Shown here piece by piece: positions 16,782 through 26,500 of a stretch of DNA of 64,000 nucleotides. Numbering within the stretch: the first letter of the stretch is position 1; the number at the start of each line of letters is the position of its first letter. This DNA comes from Lachnospiraceae bacterium OM04-12BH (GTDB taxonomy: Bacteria; Bacillota; Clostridia; Lachnospirales; Lachnospiraceae): assembly GCA_003490145.1 (NCBI GenBank), contig QULQ01000013.1, positions 1 to 64,000 of the forward strand, given 5' to 3'. The notes under the pieces are model-generated. The model did not search any database, was not told the origin of the DNA, and saw only the letters and a program-made list of their open reading frames with translations. A program made the position numbers and the translations under genes.

Positions 16782-18081
16782 AACAGTAGTAATTGAACAT
16801 CATGCCGCTGTAGGCACTGGCTGCATAGGGAGCCGGGAAGTTGTGCCCGGGATTCTTGTAGGCCACGATGGTCTTCTCCACGTATTGCATGGGATTCAGG
16901 GAGACATCATTTATTTTTTTTAGGATAGAATCCGTAAAATCCTTAAGAGTGTCATAACCGTGGAAGCCTTTTTCAGAAAGGGCAGTCTGTGTGAATGTGT
17001 TTTTGTCGAGACTAAGAGAACCATCCTCCTGCCTTGAGATGCCAAGCTCGGAAAAAGACTGCGCATACTGGGAGGACAGATGATTCATTTCACGAAGAAG
17101 CCGGCGGCTCTTGTGATAATCCACATCATAATTGCTGACAGAGGCAAGGAAAGAATTATAACCATCGATCAGATTGGAAATATTCTCAGTCAGGGATTCT
17201 ACATCTGTTTTCAGACTGAGCTCAGCAGTATCCTCAGGCGAAGTGCTTGCTGCGTGCAGGGTAACTTCATATAGCTTCTCGATTGTAAAATGGTTGGAGG
17301 ATGCTTCCCGCGGTTCTCCGTTCAGGATAAATTTGGCATTGGAAGGGGAAACTGCTACCGTATTTAAACCAAAGTACGCCACACTGCCGGCTTTTTTACT
17401 GGTACTGTCATCGGAAATGACAAAGTGGAAATCCTGTCCGTCTTTAAGGCCGGTAGAGACACCTGTAAGACGCAGGGCACTGTTCTGGCCTTCAATCAGT
17501 ACATCTGCCTTAAGACCAATGTCTGCACCGGAGATCAGCCTGGCAAGACGTTCCTGTACATCCCTATTGGTTTCCCCCTGACGGATGTTGTATTGAAACT
17601 CATAGTTCAGATCATTGACCAGGACATCAAAGGAATAGGAATCCTCTGGCAGATCTGCAAGACTTGCTGAAGGAAGAAAGCTTCCTATATTGATCTGACC
17701 GGTAGCCAGATTTTCTACAGAGATCTGGAAGGATGGAACTTCTTTCTCTGAGGCATCTCCAATAAAAGAGGTCTCCACAAGATCCGGATTACTGGAATAG
17801 GCTGTTTTTTTGTTCAGCAGATCTGTGCGGTCAAGTCCGCCAAGGGAAGCAATGGTGTTCCGAAGCTGCCTTGCGTTCTCCTTCAGACTGACAGCAAACT
17901 GGATTGATTCGTCATTTGTTTCCGGAAGGTAAAGGGGGGATTCTTTATTCAGCTTGAGAATGGTATTATAGATGCTTTTCAGTTCACTTCGTTTATGAGC
18001 ATCATAACGGGTCGTGCCCTTTGGTGCATAGGCCGAAAGATAATGATTATAGATCGTATTCAGAGCTGCACTATAAGCCAT
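16780..18081 (-). CDS. FliD-like protein (flagellar cap paralog candidate)
   Basis: This 433-residue protein resembles FliD in its middle and C-terminal parts: a VENLATGQINIGSFL segment like the FliD hook-interaction region, a beta-rich centre, a VESLTENISNLIDGYNSFLASV helix like FliD_C, and a SELGISRQEDGSLSLDKNTF segment characteristic of FliD. It lacks the FliD N-terminal SGxDTxxII signature and instead has an unusual N-terminus (MAYSAALNTIYNHYLSAYA). It ends SGMMFNYYC, with a terminal cysteine. AAAGGAGG precedes the ATG at 18081. It is transcribed toward the flagellar operon and separated from it by a bidirectional terminator. I infer an alternative cap or secreted filament-associated protein; no signal peptide is seen, consistent with flagellar export. 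Confidence 0.72.
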   Translation of the reverse strand: MAYSAALNTIYNHYLSAYAPKGTTRYDAHKRSELKSIYNTILKLNKESPLYLPETNDESIQFAVSLKENARQLRNTIASLGGLDRTDLLNKKTAYSSNPDLVETSFIGDASEKEVPSFQISVENLATGQINIGSFLPSASLADLPEDSYSFDVLVNDLNYEFQYNIRQGETNRDVQERLARLISGADIGLKADVLIEGQNSALRLTGVSTGLKDGQDFHFVISDDSTSKKAGSVAYFGLNTVAVSPSNAKFILNGEPREASSNHFTIEKLYEVTLHAASTSPEDTAELSLKTDVESLTENISNLIDGYNSFLASVSNYDVDYHKSRRLLREMNHLSSQYAQSFSELGISRQEDGSLSLDKNTFTQTALSEKGFHGYDTLKDFTDSILKKINDVSLNPMQYVEKTIVAYKNPGHNFPAPYAASAYSGMMFNYYC

Positions 18082-18257
18082 AACTGCCCCTCCTTTCTTC
18101 CATGACTATCATTCTGTAAGGGAATCCTTTCCCTGATAATTAAACTAAGGGCATAATAACTCACTGTTATGCTAATATCTTAGCATGGGAGAGGTATAAA
18201 TTCAAGCACAGGAGGCGTAAAAATACGCAAAAAATAAGAAAAACATTGGGAAATGAG

Positions 18258-18286
18258 TTGACGGGGCAGGACAGATATGTTATAGT
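18258..18286 (+). promoter_or_regulatory. SigA promoter of rpmG-secE-nusG-rplK-rplA
   Basis: TTGACG (18258-18263), 17-base spacer, TATAGT (18281-18286): one mismatch in each hexamer against the SigA consensus, 70 bases before rpmG. The rest of the 274-base gap (18082-18355) shows no other feature I can name. Confidence 0.88.
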
Positions 18287-18355
18287 TATCGGGCGAGATG
18301 AGATTTAGGTCTTTTTTTTATGCTCAAAATCCGGTAAAAGATTGGAGGAATTACA

Positions 18356-18505
18356 ATGCGTACTAAGATTACTTTAGCTTGTACAGAGTGCAAACAGCGT
18401 AACTACAATACTACAAAAGATAAGAAAGCACATCCGGACAGGATGGAGACTAAGAAGTATTGCAGATTCTGCAAAACTCACACATTACACAAGGAAACCA
18501 AATAA
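18356..18505 (+). CDS. rpmG: 50S ribosomal protein L33
   Basis: This 49-residue protein begins [17 protein letters not shown] and ends [11 protein letters not shown]. Two CxxC pairs (CTEC, CRFC) show it is the zinc-binding form of L33. GGAGG lies seven bases before the ATG. It heads the secE-nusG operon, as is usual in Firmicutes. Too short for many gene finders. Confidence 0.97.
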   Translation: MRTKITLACTECKQRNYNTTKDKKAHPDRMETKKYCRFCKTHTLHKETK

Positions 18506-18549
18506 TCTGATTGCATGAAAATGCAGCTTTGCGTAAGAAAGGAGTAGAG

Positions 18550-18759
18550 ATGGCAGATTCCGCTAAGAAAGAAAAAGCGAATAAACCCAGCTTCTTTAAA
18601 GGCTTGAAGGCAGAGTACAAGAAGATCGTATGGCCTGACAGGAACGAAGTGCTGAAGCAGTCTGTTGCTGTTGTCTGCATTTCTATCGTACTTGGTGCAA
18701 TTATCGCCGTGCTGGATTTCCTGATGCAGTACGGAGTGGATTTCCTGACAAGTCTGTAA
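18550..18759 (+). CDS. secE: Preprotein translocase subunit SecE
   Basis: This 69-residue single-span membrane protein is SecE, which clamps SecY in the Sec translocon. KGLKAEYKKIVWPDRNEVLKQ is the conserved cytoplasmic amphipathic helix and VVCISIVLGAIIAVLDFLMQ the membrane span. I chose ATG 18550, five bases after AAAGGAG; an upstream in-frame TTG lacks support. Located between rpmG and nusG as expected. Confidence 0.96.
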   Translation: MADSAKKEKANKPSFFKGLKAEYKKIVWPDRNEVLKQSVAVVCISIVLGAIIAVLDFLMQYGVDFLTSL

Positions 18760-18776
18760 AGTGAGGGTGGGATAAT

Positions 18777-19295
18777 ATGGCAGAAGCAAACTGGTATGTA
18801 GTACATACCTATTCAGGGTATGAAAATAAAGTCAAAGCCAATATCGAGAAAACCATCGAGAACAGACATCTGGAAGAAGAGATCCTGGAAGTCCGTGTGC
18901 CTATGGAGGATGTTGTTGAGATGAAGAATGGTGCCAGGAAGACAGTCCAGAAGAAGCTGTTTCCCGGCTATGTCCTGATCAACATGATCATGAATGACGA
19001 CACCTGGTATGTGGTACGGAATACCCGAGGTGTTACCGGGTTCGTAGGCCCCGGAAGTAAGCCTGTTCCGTTGACAGAGGCAGAGATGAAGCCCCTTGGT
19101 ATCAAGACAGAGAATGTATCTGTTGATTTCGCAGAGGGAGATACCATTGCTGTTGTAGCCGGTGTCTGGAAGGATACGGTTGGCGTTGTTCAGCGTATGG
19201 ACTTTGGCAAACAGACAGCGACCATCAATGTGGAACTGTTCGGCAGGGAGACTCCTGTAGAGATTGGTTTTGCAGAAGTGAGAAAAATGTCATAG
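18777..19295 (+). CDS. nusG: Transcription termination/antitermination factor NusG
   Basis: This 172-residue protein binds RNA polymerase and couples transcription with Rho, ribosomes or pausing. The NGN domain (ANWYVVHTYSGYENKVKANIEK, LFPGYVLINM) and the C-terminal KOW domain (EGDTIAVVAGVWKDTVGVVQRMD) are both present. Length is normal. Downstream, a leader of about 180 bases precedes rplK. Confidence 0.98.
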   Translation: MAEANWYVVHTYSGYENKVKANIEKTIENRHLEEEILEVRVPMEDVVEMKNGARKTVQKKLFPGYVLINMIMNDDTWYVVRNTRGVTGFVGPGSKPVPLTEAEMKPLGIKTENVSVDFAEGDTIAVVAGVWKDTVGVVQRMDFGKQTATINVELFGRETPVEIGFAEVRKMS

Positions 19296-19472
19296 GATTG
19301 ATATTTTTTAGGAAGTATTCCACAAGAAACTTCTTATTAAATATAGGAACAAAGTAAGGTCTGCGTTTACCCGCAGACAGTGGGAGCAGAACTTCAGGCT
19401 GCAGCAGAAGCTGCACGGGAGGAATGCGCCATACCACAATGCATTTATTGCATTATTATAGGAGGTGCCACA
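19296..19472 (+). promoter_or_regulatory. rplK leader with hairpin (candidate ribosomal protein leader)
   Basis: GTCTGCG (19359-19365) pairs with CGCAGAC (19372-19378) around a short loop, followed by a GTGGGAG and a GC-rich region that could fold further. No T-run follows, so it is not a terminator. It may be a site for autoregulation by L11 or L1; that role is inferred only from position. Confidence 0.45.
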
Positions 19473-19898
19473 ATGGCAAAGAAAGTAGAAGGATACATTA
19501 AGTTACAGATCCCTGCTGGTAAAGCTACACCAGCTCCCCCGGTTGGTCCTGCACTTGGACAGCACGGAGTTAATATCGTTGAATTCACAAAGCAGTTCAA
19601 CGCAAGAACCGCTGACAAGGGTGATGTGATTATCCCTGTTGTTATTACTGTATACGCAGACAGAAGTTTCAGTTTTATTACGAAAACTCCCCCGGCTGCA
19701 GTTCTTTTAAAGAAGGCCTGCAACATTAAGTCTGGTTCTGGTACACCCAATAAGACAAAGGTAGCAACAATTTCCAAGGCTAAGCTTCAGGAAATCGCTG
19801 AGATGAAGATGCCTGACCTGAATGCAGCAAGCGTAGAGGCTGCTATGAGCATGATCGCTGGTACTGCAAGAAGTATGGGTATTACAGTAGAAGACTAA
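19473..19898 (+). CDS. rplK: 50S ribosomal protein L11
   Basis: This 141-residue protein is L11, part of the GTPase-associated centre. The opening ([32 protein letters not shown]) is diagnostic. The ATG at 19473 is preceded by GGAGG; an in-frame GTG 93 bases upstream would add an unrelated Cys/Ala-rich extension and is rejected. Confidence 0.98.
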   Translation: MAKKVEGYIKLQIPAGKATPAPPVGPALGQHGVNIVEFTKQFNARTADKGDVIIPVVITVYADRSFSFITKTPPAAVLLKKACNIKSGSGTPNKTKVATISKAKLQEIAEMKMPDLNAASVEAAMSMIAGTARSMGITVED

Positions 19899-19958
19899 TA
19901 ACAAATTAATGGCAAGTGGGAGACTTAAGCGTCGTTTGAACCATAGGAGGATTAAATA

Positions 19959-20648
19959 ATGAAACATGGAAAGAAATATACCGAGGCCGCAAAGCAGGTA
20001 GACCGTGCAGTTGCTTACGAACCTGCAGATGCAGTTGCATTAGCTAAGAAGACAGCAGTAGCTAAGTTTGATGAGACCATTGAAGTTCATATCAGAACAG
20101 GCTGTGATGGACGTCATGCTGAGCAGCAGATCCGTGGTGCAGTTGTACTGCCTAACGGAACTGGTAAGACTGTTAAGGTTCTGGTATTTGCCAAGGGTGA
20201 CAAGGTAAATGAAGCAGAAGCAGCTGGTGCAGATTATGTTGGAGGAGATGAGCTGATCCCCAAGATCCAGAATGATGGATGGCTTGACTTCGACGTAGTA
20301 GTAGCTACACCTGATATGATGGGCGTTGTAGGACGTCTTGGTAAGGTTCTTGGACCTAAGGGTCTGATGCCTAACCCGAAGGCTGGTACAGTAACTATGG
20401 ATGTTACTAAGGCCGTTAATGATATTAAAGCTGGTAAGATTGAGTACAGACTTGACAAGGCTAATATCATTCATGTTCCGATTGGAAAGGCTTCCTTCAG
20501 CGAAGAGAAGCTTCAGGAGAACTTCAATGCACTGATGGATGCTATTGTAAAGGCAAGACCTTCAGCACTGAAGGGACAGTATTTAAAGAGCATCACTCTT
20601 ACATCTACCATGGGACCTGGTGTAAAGGTAAGCGTAGCAAAATTCTAA
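19959..20648 (+). CDS. rplA: 50S ribosomal protein L1
   Basis: This 229-residue protein is L1 of the ribosomal stalk that guides tRNA exit. [36 protein letters not shown] and [10 protein letters not shown] are conserved. GGAGG precedes the ATG at 19959. In most Firmicutes rplJ follows directly; here a terminator and an unrelated gene intervene. Confidence 0.98.
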   Translation: MKHGKKYTEAAKQVDRAVAYEPADAVALAKKTAVAKFDETIEVHIRTGCDGRHAEQQIRGAVVLPNGTGKTVKVLVFAKGDKVNEAEAAGADYVGGDELIPKIQNDGWLDFDVVVATPDMMGVVGRLGKVLGPKGLMPNPKAGTVTMDVTKAVNDIKAGKIEYRLDKANIIHVPIGKASFSEEKLQENFNALMDAIVKARPSALKGQYLKSITLTSTMGPGVKVSVAKF

Positions 20649-20670
20649 TCTAACCGGATGAAGAATAATA

Positions 20671-20702
20671 AGAGCCGCAGATTTGTTTCTGCGGCTCTTT
20701 TT
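20671..20702 (+). terminator. Rho-independent terminator after rplA
   Basis: AGAGCCGCAG (20671-20680) pairs with CTGCGGCTCT (20689-20698), followed by TTTTT. It separates rplKA from the CapA-like gene. Confidence 0.93.
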
Positions 20703-20730
20703 GCATCTGCAGTATGTTTTATGGTATACT
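20701..20730 (+). promoter_or_regulatory. SigA promoter placed to give a leaderless CapA transcript
   Basis: TTGCAT (20701-20706), 18 bases, TATACT (20725-20730). The expected start point seven bases after the -10 falls on the A of the first ATG at 20737. Confidence 0.55.
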
Positions 20731-20736
20731 CATAAT

Positions 20737-22071
20737 ATGATGGTTTCAAAGAAAAAAGTTATGACTAAGAAAAAAAAGATATCTCCGGTTCTGATCTTTT
20801 TCCTGACCTTGGGAGGAATTCTTCTGGTGGGACTTTCGGGGCTTCTTTTCCTGTCCCTTCAGACAGGAAAAAGAGGAGCGCAGCAGGCATGGAACACTGA
20901 TGCAGATGAAAGCAGCCGGCAGGATGGAAGAGGGCAGGATGATCTGGAAGGAAAGGATAATGCAGAAGGGGAAACACTGCTTCACAGTCTTTGGGAGATG
21001 ATCCCCGAGAAGCAGGCTGCAGCAGAGGAAGAGAAAGAGCCATATGCAGATATTCTGCGGGATCCGGAATATATGGCTGCCAACCGGATTTATGAGAAGA
21101 AGAGCAGTGAGGATGGCAGGGTAACTCTCTGCTTTGCAGGAGACATTCTTTTTGATGATGAATATGCGGTGATGGCAAAGCTGAAGAGCCGGGGCGGTGC
21201 CATAGAGAATGGAATTTCGGAGGCCCTGATCTCTGAGATGAGAGCTGCTGATATAATGATGATCAACAATGAATTTCCTTATACCAACAGGGGGACGCCT
21301 ACAGAAGGAAAGACCTATACCTTCCGGGCGGATACGGATACCGTGCATTATCTGGATGACCTTGGCGTGGATCTGGTGTCACTTGCCAATAACCATTGCT
21401 ACGATTTCGGGGAAACCGGGCTTCTGGATACACTGGATACGCTGCAGCAGGACGGGATTCCTTATGCAGGAGCAGGCAGAAATCTCGAAGAAGCGGCAGC
21501 ACCGGTTTATTTTATCAGTGGCGGAATGAAGATCGGCTTTCTTTCTGCTACGCAGATCGAGAGACTGGATAATCCGGATACGAAGGGGGCCACAGAGGGG
21601 GCGGCTGGTGTATTTAGGTGCTGGAACCCGGAAAAGCTCCTTGCTGTCACAGAGGAGACCCGGAAAAACTGTGATTTTCTTGTGGTTTATATCCACTGGG
21701 GGACGGAGAACGTGGCAGAAGCGGACTGGGCGCAGCTTGACCAGGCACCAAAGATCGCACAGGCCGGTGCTGATCTGATCATCGGAGATCATCCCCACTG
21801 CCTGCAGGGGATCCAGTACTTTGGGGAAACACCGGTGTTTTACAGCCTGGGAAATTTCTGGTTCAATTCTAAAACACTGGATACCTGTCTGCTGAAGGTG
21901 ACACTGACAGATAGCAGGATTGAAAGTATGACCTTTATCCCCGCAGTGCAGAGTGGATGCTATACCTCCCTTGCGGAGGGAGAAGAAGGACAGCGGGTGA
22001 TTTCTTATATGAATAGTCTGTCAACGGGTGCTTTTATAGGAAGTGACGGAAGCATAAGCAGGCAGGAGTGA
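20737..22071 (+). CDS. CapA-family (PGA_cap) metallophosphatase-like membrane-anchored protein
   Basis: This 444-residue protein has a lysine-rich N-terminus and one membrane anchor (LIFFLTLGGILLVGLSGLLFLS), an acidic linker of about 80 residues, and a CapA/PgsA-type domain. The domain's metal-site motifs are visible: CFAGDILFDD, INNEFPY, LANNHCYDFG, VVYIHWG, IIGDHPHCLQG and FYSLGNFWF. CapA proteins are calcineurin-like and are linked to poly-gamma-glutamate or other cell-surface polymers. The domain should face outside. The gene interrupts the rplKA-rplJL order. No ribosome binding site precedes ATG 20737 (immediately followed by a second ATG), so translation may begin on a leaderless message. 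Substrate unknown; no other capsule genes nearby. Confidence 0.88.
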   Translation: MMVSKKKVMTKKKKISPVLIFFLTLGGILLVGLSGLLFLSLQTGKRGAQQAWNTDADESSRQDGRGQDDLEGKDNAEGETLLHSLWEMIPEKQAAAEEEKEPYADILRDPEYMAANRIYEKKSSEDGRVTLCFAGDILFDDEYAVMAKLKSRGGAIENGISEALISEMRAADIMMINNEFPYTNRGTPTEGKTYTFRADTDTVHYLDDLGVDLVSLANNHCYDFGETGLLDTLDTLQQDGIPYAGAGRNLEEAAAPVYFISGGMKIGFLSATQIERLDNPDTKGATEGAAGVFRCWNPEKLLAVTEETRKNCDFLVVYIHWGTENVAEADWAQLDQAPKIAQAGADLIIGDHPHCLQGIQYFGETPVFYSLGNFWFNSKTLDTCLLKVTLTDSRIESMTFIPAVQSGCYTSLAEGEEGQRVISYMNSLSTGAFIGSDGSISRQE

Positions 22072-22101
22072 AGTATAAAGTTAAAAATAGGGTAAAAACA
22101 G

Positions 22102-22131
22102 TTGACAGGGGTATAACCAGTATGCTATTAT
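22102..22131 (+). promoter_or_regulatory. SigA promoter of rplJ-rplL
   Basis: TTGACA (22102-22107) matches the -35 consensus perfectly; TATTAT (22126-22131) is the -10, with an 18-base spacer. Confidence 0.82.
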
Positions 22132-22137
22132 TTCAAA

Positions 22138-22262
22138 GGTCGATATGACCATGCCGAAGACAGTAGGTACCGGATGCGGTGTAAGCGGAGCGCCTACCGA
22201 GGAAATGAGTTTATTTCAAGTAGATTCTATCCTTCCGGACTTCGGAAGGATTTTTTTTACAA
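22138..22262 (+). promoter_or_regulatory. Ribosomal protein L10 leader with attenuator
   Basis: The block GAAGACAGTAGGTACCGG ... GCGCCTACCGAGG is the conserved core of the Firmicutes L10 leader, which binds the L10-L12 complex. It is followed by a terminator hairpin, ATCCTTCCG (22229-22237) with CGGAAGGAT (22243-22251) and eight T. Excess L10 would favour termination before rplJ. Confidence 0.9.
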
Positions 22263-22306
22263 AGTAGAAACTCCTTTCGGCAGAAAATCTAAAAGGAGGT
22301 AAAGAA

Positions 22307-22882
22307 ATGGCTAAGGTTGAGTTAAAACAGCCCGTTGTAGAAGAAATTTCTGCTCACATTAAAGATGCCCAGTCTGTTGTTCTTGTTGACTATCGTGGAC
22401 TTACTGTAGAACAGGACACACAGCTTCGTAAGCAGCTTCGTGAGGCAGGAGTTACCTACAAGGTTTACAAGAACACCATGATGAACTTTGCGTTCAAGGG
22501 AACAGATTTCGAGGCACTGGCTCCTTATCTTGAGGGACCCAGCGCAGTTGCAATCTCCACAACAGATGCAACAGCACCTGCAAGAATTCTCTGCAAGTTT
22601 GCTAAGGAAGCTCCGAAGCTTGAGGTTAAGGGTGGTGTTGTTGAAGGCATCGCATATGATGCCAATGGAATCGGCGAGATCGCTAAGATTCCTTCAAGAG
22701 AAGAGCTGCTGTCCAAGCTGCTTGGAAGCATTCAGTCTCCTATCACAAACTTTGCACGTGTTATGAACCAGTTAGCAGAAAAAGGCGGAGCATCCGCATG
22801 CGAAGCACCTGCTGCTGAAGCACCCGCAGAGGAAGCCGCTCCTGCTGAAGCAGAAGCACCTGCAGAGACACCTGCAGAATAA
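22307..22882 (+). CDS. rplJ: 50S ribosomal protein L10
   Basis: This 191-residue protein is L10, the base of the L7/L12 stalk. The opening (VEEISAHIKDAQSVVLVDYRGLTVEQDTQLRKQLREAGV) is typical. The C-terminus is an extended Ala/Glu/Pro tail of about 30 residues (repeats like EAPAEEA) beyond the L7/L12-binding helix, common in Lachnospiraceae and of unknown role. AAAGGAGG precedes the ATG. Confidence 0.98.
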   Translation: MAKVELKQPVVEEISAHIKDAQSVVLVDYRGLTVEQDTQLRKQLREAGVTYKVYKNTMMNFAFKGTDFEALAPYLEGPSAVAISTTDATAPARILCKFAKEAPKLEVKGGVVEGIAYDANGIGEIAKIPSREELLSKLLGSIQSPITNFARVMNQLAEKGGASACEAPAAEAPAEEAAPAEAEAPAETPAE

Positions 22883-22946
22883 TACAAGATAATCAAACAT
22901 TCCCACCAGGTGGGAGCCTATGAAAATGAAAATGGAGGAAAATAAA

Positions 22947-23324
22947 ATGGCAAAGTTATCCACACAGGAAATTATTGATGCTATCAAAGAGTTAACTGTA
23001 CTTGAGTTAAATGATTTAGTTAAAGCATGTGAAGAAGAGTTCGGCGTTTCTGCAGCAGCAGGCGTTGTAGTTGCAGCAGCAGCTGGTGATGGCGCTGCAG
23101 CAGCAGAAGAGAAGACAGAGTTCGACGTAGAGCTGACAGAAGTTGGTCCTAACAAGGTTAAGGTTATCAAGGTTGTTCGTGAAGCTACCGGTCTTGGACT
23201 GAAGGAAGCTAAGGATCTTGTTGATTCTGCTCCCAAGGTTCTTAAGGAAGGCGCTTCCAAGGAAGAAGCTGACGATATCAAGGCTAAGCTGGAAGCTGAA
23301 GGCGCTAAGGTTACTCTTAAGTAA
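22947..23324 (+). CDS. rplL: 50S ribosomal protein L7/L12
   Basis: This 125-residue acidic stalk protein has the N-terminal dimerisation helix ([23 protein letters not shown]), an Ala-rich hinge, and the factor-binding domain ([30 protein letters not shown]). I chose ATG 22947 after GGAGG; an in-frame ATG at 22920 would add nine residues that are not part of L7/L12. Confidence 0.98.
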   Translation: MAKLSTQEIIDAIKELTVLELNDLVKACEEEFGVSAAAGVVVAAAAGDGAAAAEEKTEFDVELTEVGPNKVKVIKVVREATGLGLKEAKDLVDSAPKVLKEGASKEEADDIKAKLEAEGAKVTLK

Positions 23325-23350
23325 TTGTCATACGTCATATGAGAATGATA

Positions 23351-23384
23351 AAGCCCCGGTCACATCTGTGACTGGGGCTTTTGA
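23351..23384 (+). terminator. Terminator after rplL
   Basis: AAGCCCCGGTCACA (23351-23364) pairs with TGTGACTGGGGCTT (23367-23380) with one G-T wobble, then TT. Confidence 0.88.
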
Positions 23385-23426
23385 AGTCCCTCTGGTAAAA
23401 AATTAGCAGCTGCAGTTAAAAAATGA

Positions 23427-23455
23427 TTGACTGGCTTTTCATGTTGTGTTAGTAT
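23427..23455 (+). promoter_or_regulatory. SigA promoter of rpoB-rpoC
   Basis: TTGACT (23427-23432), 17 bases, TAGTAT (23450-23455). It lies in the 240-base rplL-rpoB gap. Confidence 0.8.
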
Positions 23456-23567
23456 GGATAGTGCACTATTGTGGTGTGGTATGCATATTTGAAAGCGTCA
23501 AACGGTCTTTTTTAATGGGCTGCTTGGCTGAAAGCTTCATAAATCATAAAGAACGGGGTGAATGTCA

Positions 23568-26500
23568 ATGGAAAAGAACAGAATACGTCCTATTGCCACA
23601 GGCAAGAACATGCGTATGAGTTACTCACGACAGGAAGAAGTTTTGGAGATGCCGAACCTGATAGAAGTCCAGAAAGACTCCTATAAATGGTTTCTGGATG
23701 AAGGCCTCAAGGAAGTGTTTGAGGATATCTCTCCCATCGAGGATTACAGTGGCCATTTAAGCCTTGAATTTGTTGACTTCGAGCTGTGTGAGGATGACGT
23801 AAAGTATTCTATCGAGAAGTGCAAGGAAAGAGATGCGACCTATGCAGCTCCCCTTAAGGTAAAGGTCCGTCTTTACAATAAGGAGAAGGAAGAAATCAGT
23901 GAACATGAGATCTTCATGGGTGATCTTCCGATCATGACAGAGACAGGTACTTTTGTGATTAACGGTGCAGAACGAGTTATCGTCAGCCAGCTCGTAAGAT
24001 CACCTGGTATTTACTATGGTATCGGTCATGATAAGATCGGTAAGAGGCTCTTCTCCGCAACTGTAATTCCGAACAGAGGCGCATGGCTGGAATATGAAAC
24101 AGATTCCAACGATATTTTCTATGTACGTGTTGACCGTACGAGAAAGGTGCCGATCACTGTTCTGATCAGGGCACTTGGCGTAGGAACCAATGACGAGATC
24201 AGAGAGCTGTTTGGTGATGAACCCAAGATCGAAGCTAGCTTTTCCAAAGACGTTTCTGAAAATTATCAGGATGGTCTTTTAGAGTTATACAAAAAGATCC
24301 GTCCCGGTGAACCTTTAAGTGTTGAAAGCGCAGAAAGCCTGATCAACGCCATGTTCTTCGACCCCAGAAGATATGACCTTGCCAAGGTTGGACGCTACAA
24401 ATTCAATAAGAAACTGGCATTCAGAAACAGGATCAGAAACCATATCCTGGCAGAGGATGTTGTGGATCCTTTTACCGGAGAGGTACTTGCACAGGCAGGA
24501 ACCAAGGTTGACAGAGAACTGGCTGACAGGATCCAGAATGCGGCAGTTCCTTATGTATTTATCCAGACAGAGGAGAAGAACGTAAAGATTCTTTCCAATA
24601 TGATGGTAGATATTACAAGCTTTGTTGAATGTGACCCGAAGGAGCTTGGTATCACAGAGCATGTATATTATCCTGTTCTTGCACAGATCATTGAAGAGTT
24701 CGGAGAGGATCCGGAAGCACTGGCAGATGCCATTAAGAGAAATGTGCATGAGCTGATTCCCAAGCATATTACAAAGGAAGATATTCTTGCTTCCATTAAC
24801 TATAATATCCATCTGGAATACGGTATTGGTAATGATGATGATATCGACCACCTTGGCAACAGACGTATCAGAGCCGTAGGTGAGCTGCTTCAGAACCAGT
24901 ACAGGATCGGTCTTTCCAGAATGGAAAGAGTTGTCCGTGAAAGAATGACAACCCATGATGCTGAGGAGGTTTCTCCTCAGGTACTTATCAACATCAAGCC
25001 GGTACAGGCAGCCGTTAAGGAGTTCTTCGGATCTTCCCAGCTGTCACAGTTCATGGATCAGAACAACCCTCTTGGTGAGCTGACCCACAAGAGACGTTTA
25101 TCAGCCCTTGGTCCTGGTGGTCTGTCCAGAGACCGTGCCGGATTCGAGGTTCGAGATGTTCACTATTCCCATTATGGAAGAATGTGTCCTATCGAAACAC
25201 CTGAAGGTCCTAACATTGGTCTGATCAACTCACTTGCATCCTATGCAAGAATTAATGAATATGGTTTCGTGGAGGCTCCTTACCGTAAGATTGATAAGAG
25301 TGATCCGATGAATCCGAGAGTCACCAGTGAAGTAGAGTACATGACAGCGGATGAAGAGGATAATTATCATGTGGCACAGGCGAATGAGCTTCTGGATGCA
25401 GAGGGTCATTTCGTAAAGAATACAGTATCCGGCCGTTACAGGGAGGAAACTTCCGAGTATCCGAAGACCATGTTTGATTATATGGACGTATCTCCCAAGA
25501 TGGTATTCTCAGTGGCAACAGCCCTGATCCCCTTCCTGGAGAACGATGATGCGAACCGTGCACTGATGGGATCCAACATGCAGAGACAGGCCGTACCACT
25601 TCTGACTACCGAAGCTCCTGTTGTGGGAACCGGTATGGAGCCCAAGGCAGCTGTTGACTCAGGTGTCTGTGTGGTGGCAAAGAAGCCTGGTGTGATAGAT
25701 TATGTATCCTCTAATCTGATCAGGATGACCTGTGATGATGGAGAAAAGGTAGAGTACCATCTGACCAAGTTCTCCAGAAGCAACCAGTCCAACTGCTATA
25801 ATCAGAAGCCTATCGTATTCAAGGGCAACCGTGTGGCAGCAGGCCAGGTGATCGCAGACGGTCCTTCCACTTCCATGGGTGAGCTTGCTCTTGGTAAGAA
25901 CCCTCTGATCGGTTTCATGACCTGGGAAGGCTATAACTACGAGGATGCGGTTCTGTTAAGTGAAAGACTGGTACAGGATGATGTATATACATCAGTCCAT
26001 ATTGAAGAATATGAAGCAGAAGCACGTGATACCAAGCTGGGACCTGAAGAGATCACAAGAGATGTTCCCGGTGTTGGTGATGATGCACTGAAGGATCTGG
26101 ATGAAAGAGGTATCATCCGTATTGGTGCTGAGGTTCGTGCCGGTGATATTCTGGTTGGTAAGGTAACTCCAAAGGGAGAGACTGAGCTGACAGCTGAAGA
26201 GAGACTGCTCCGTGCGATCTTCGGTGAGAAGGCAAGAGAAGTAAGAGATACCTCTTTAAAGGTACCTCATGGTGAATATGGTATTGTTGTGGATGCCAAG
26301 ATCTTTACAAGAGAGAACGGCGATGAGCTGTCTCCTGGTGTAAATCAGGCTGTACGCATTTATATTGCGCAGAAGAGAAAGATTTCTGTTGGTGATAAGA
26401 TGGCCGGACGTCATGGTAACAAGGGTGTTGTTTCCCGTGTACTTCCAGTAGAAGATATGCCTTACCTGCCTAATGGCCGTCCGCTGGATATCGTACTGAA

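Noticed and set aside
19380..19472. N-terminal extension of L11 from a GTG
   Set aside because: L11 begins at ATG 19473 with GGAGG; the extension is not seen in L11 and crosses a leader-like region.
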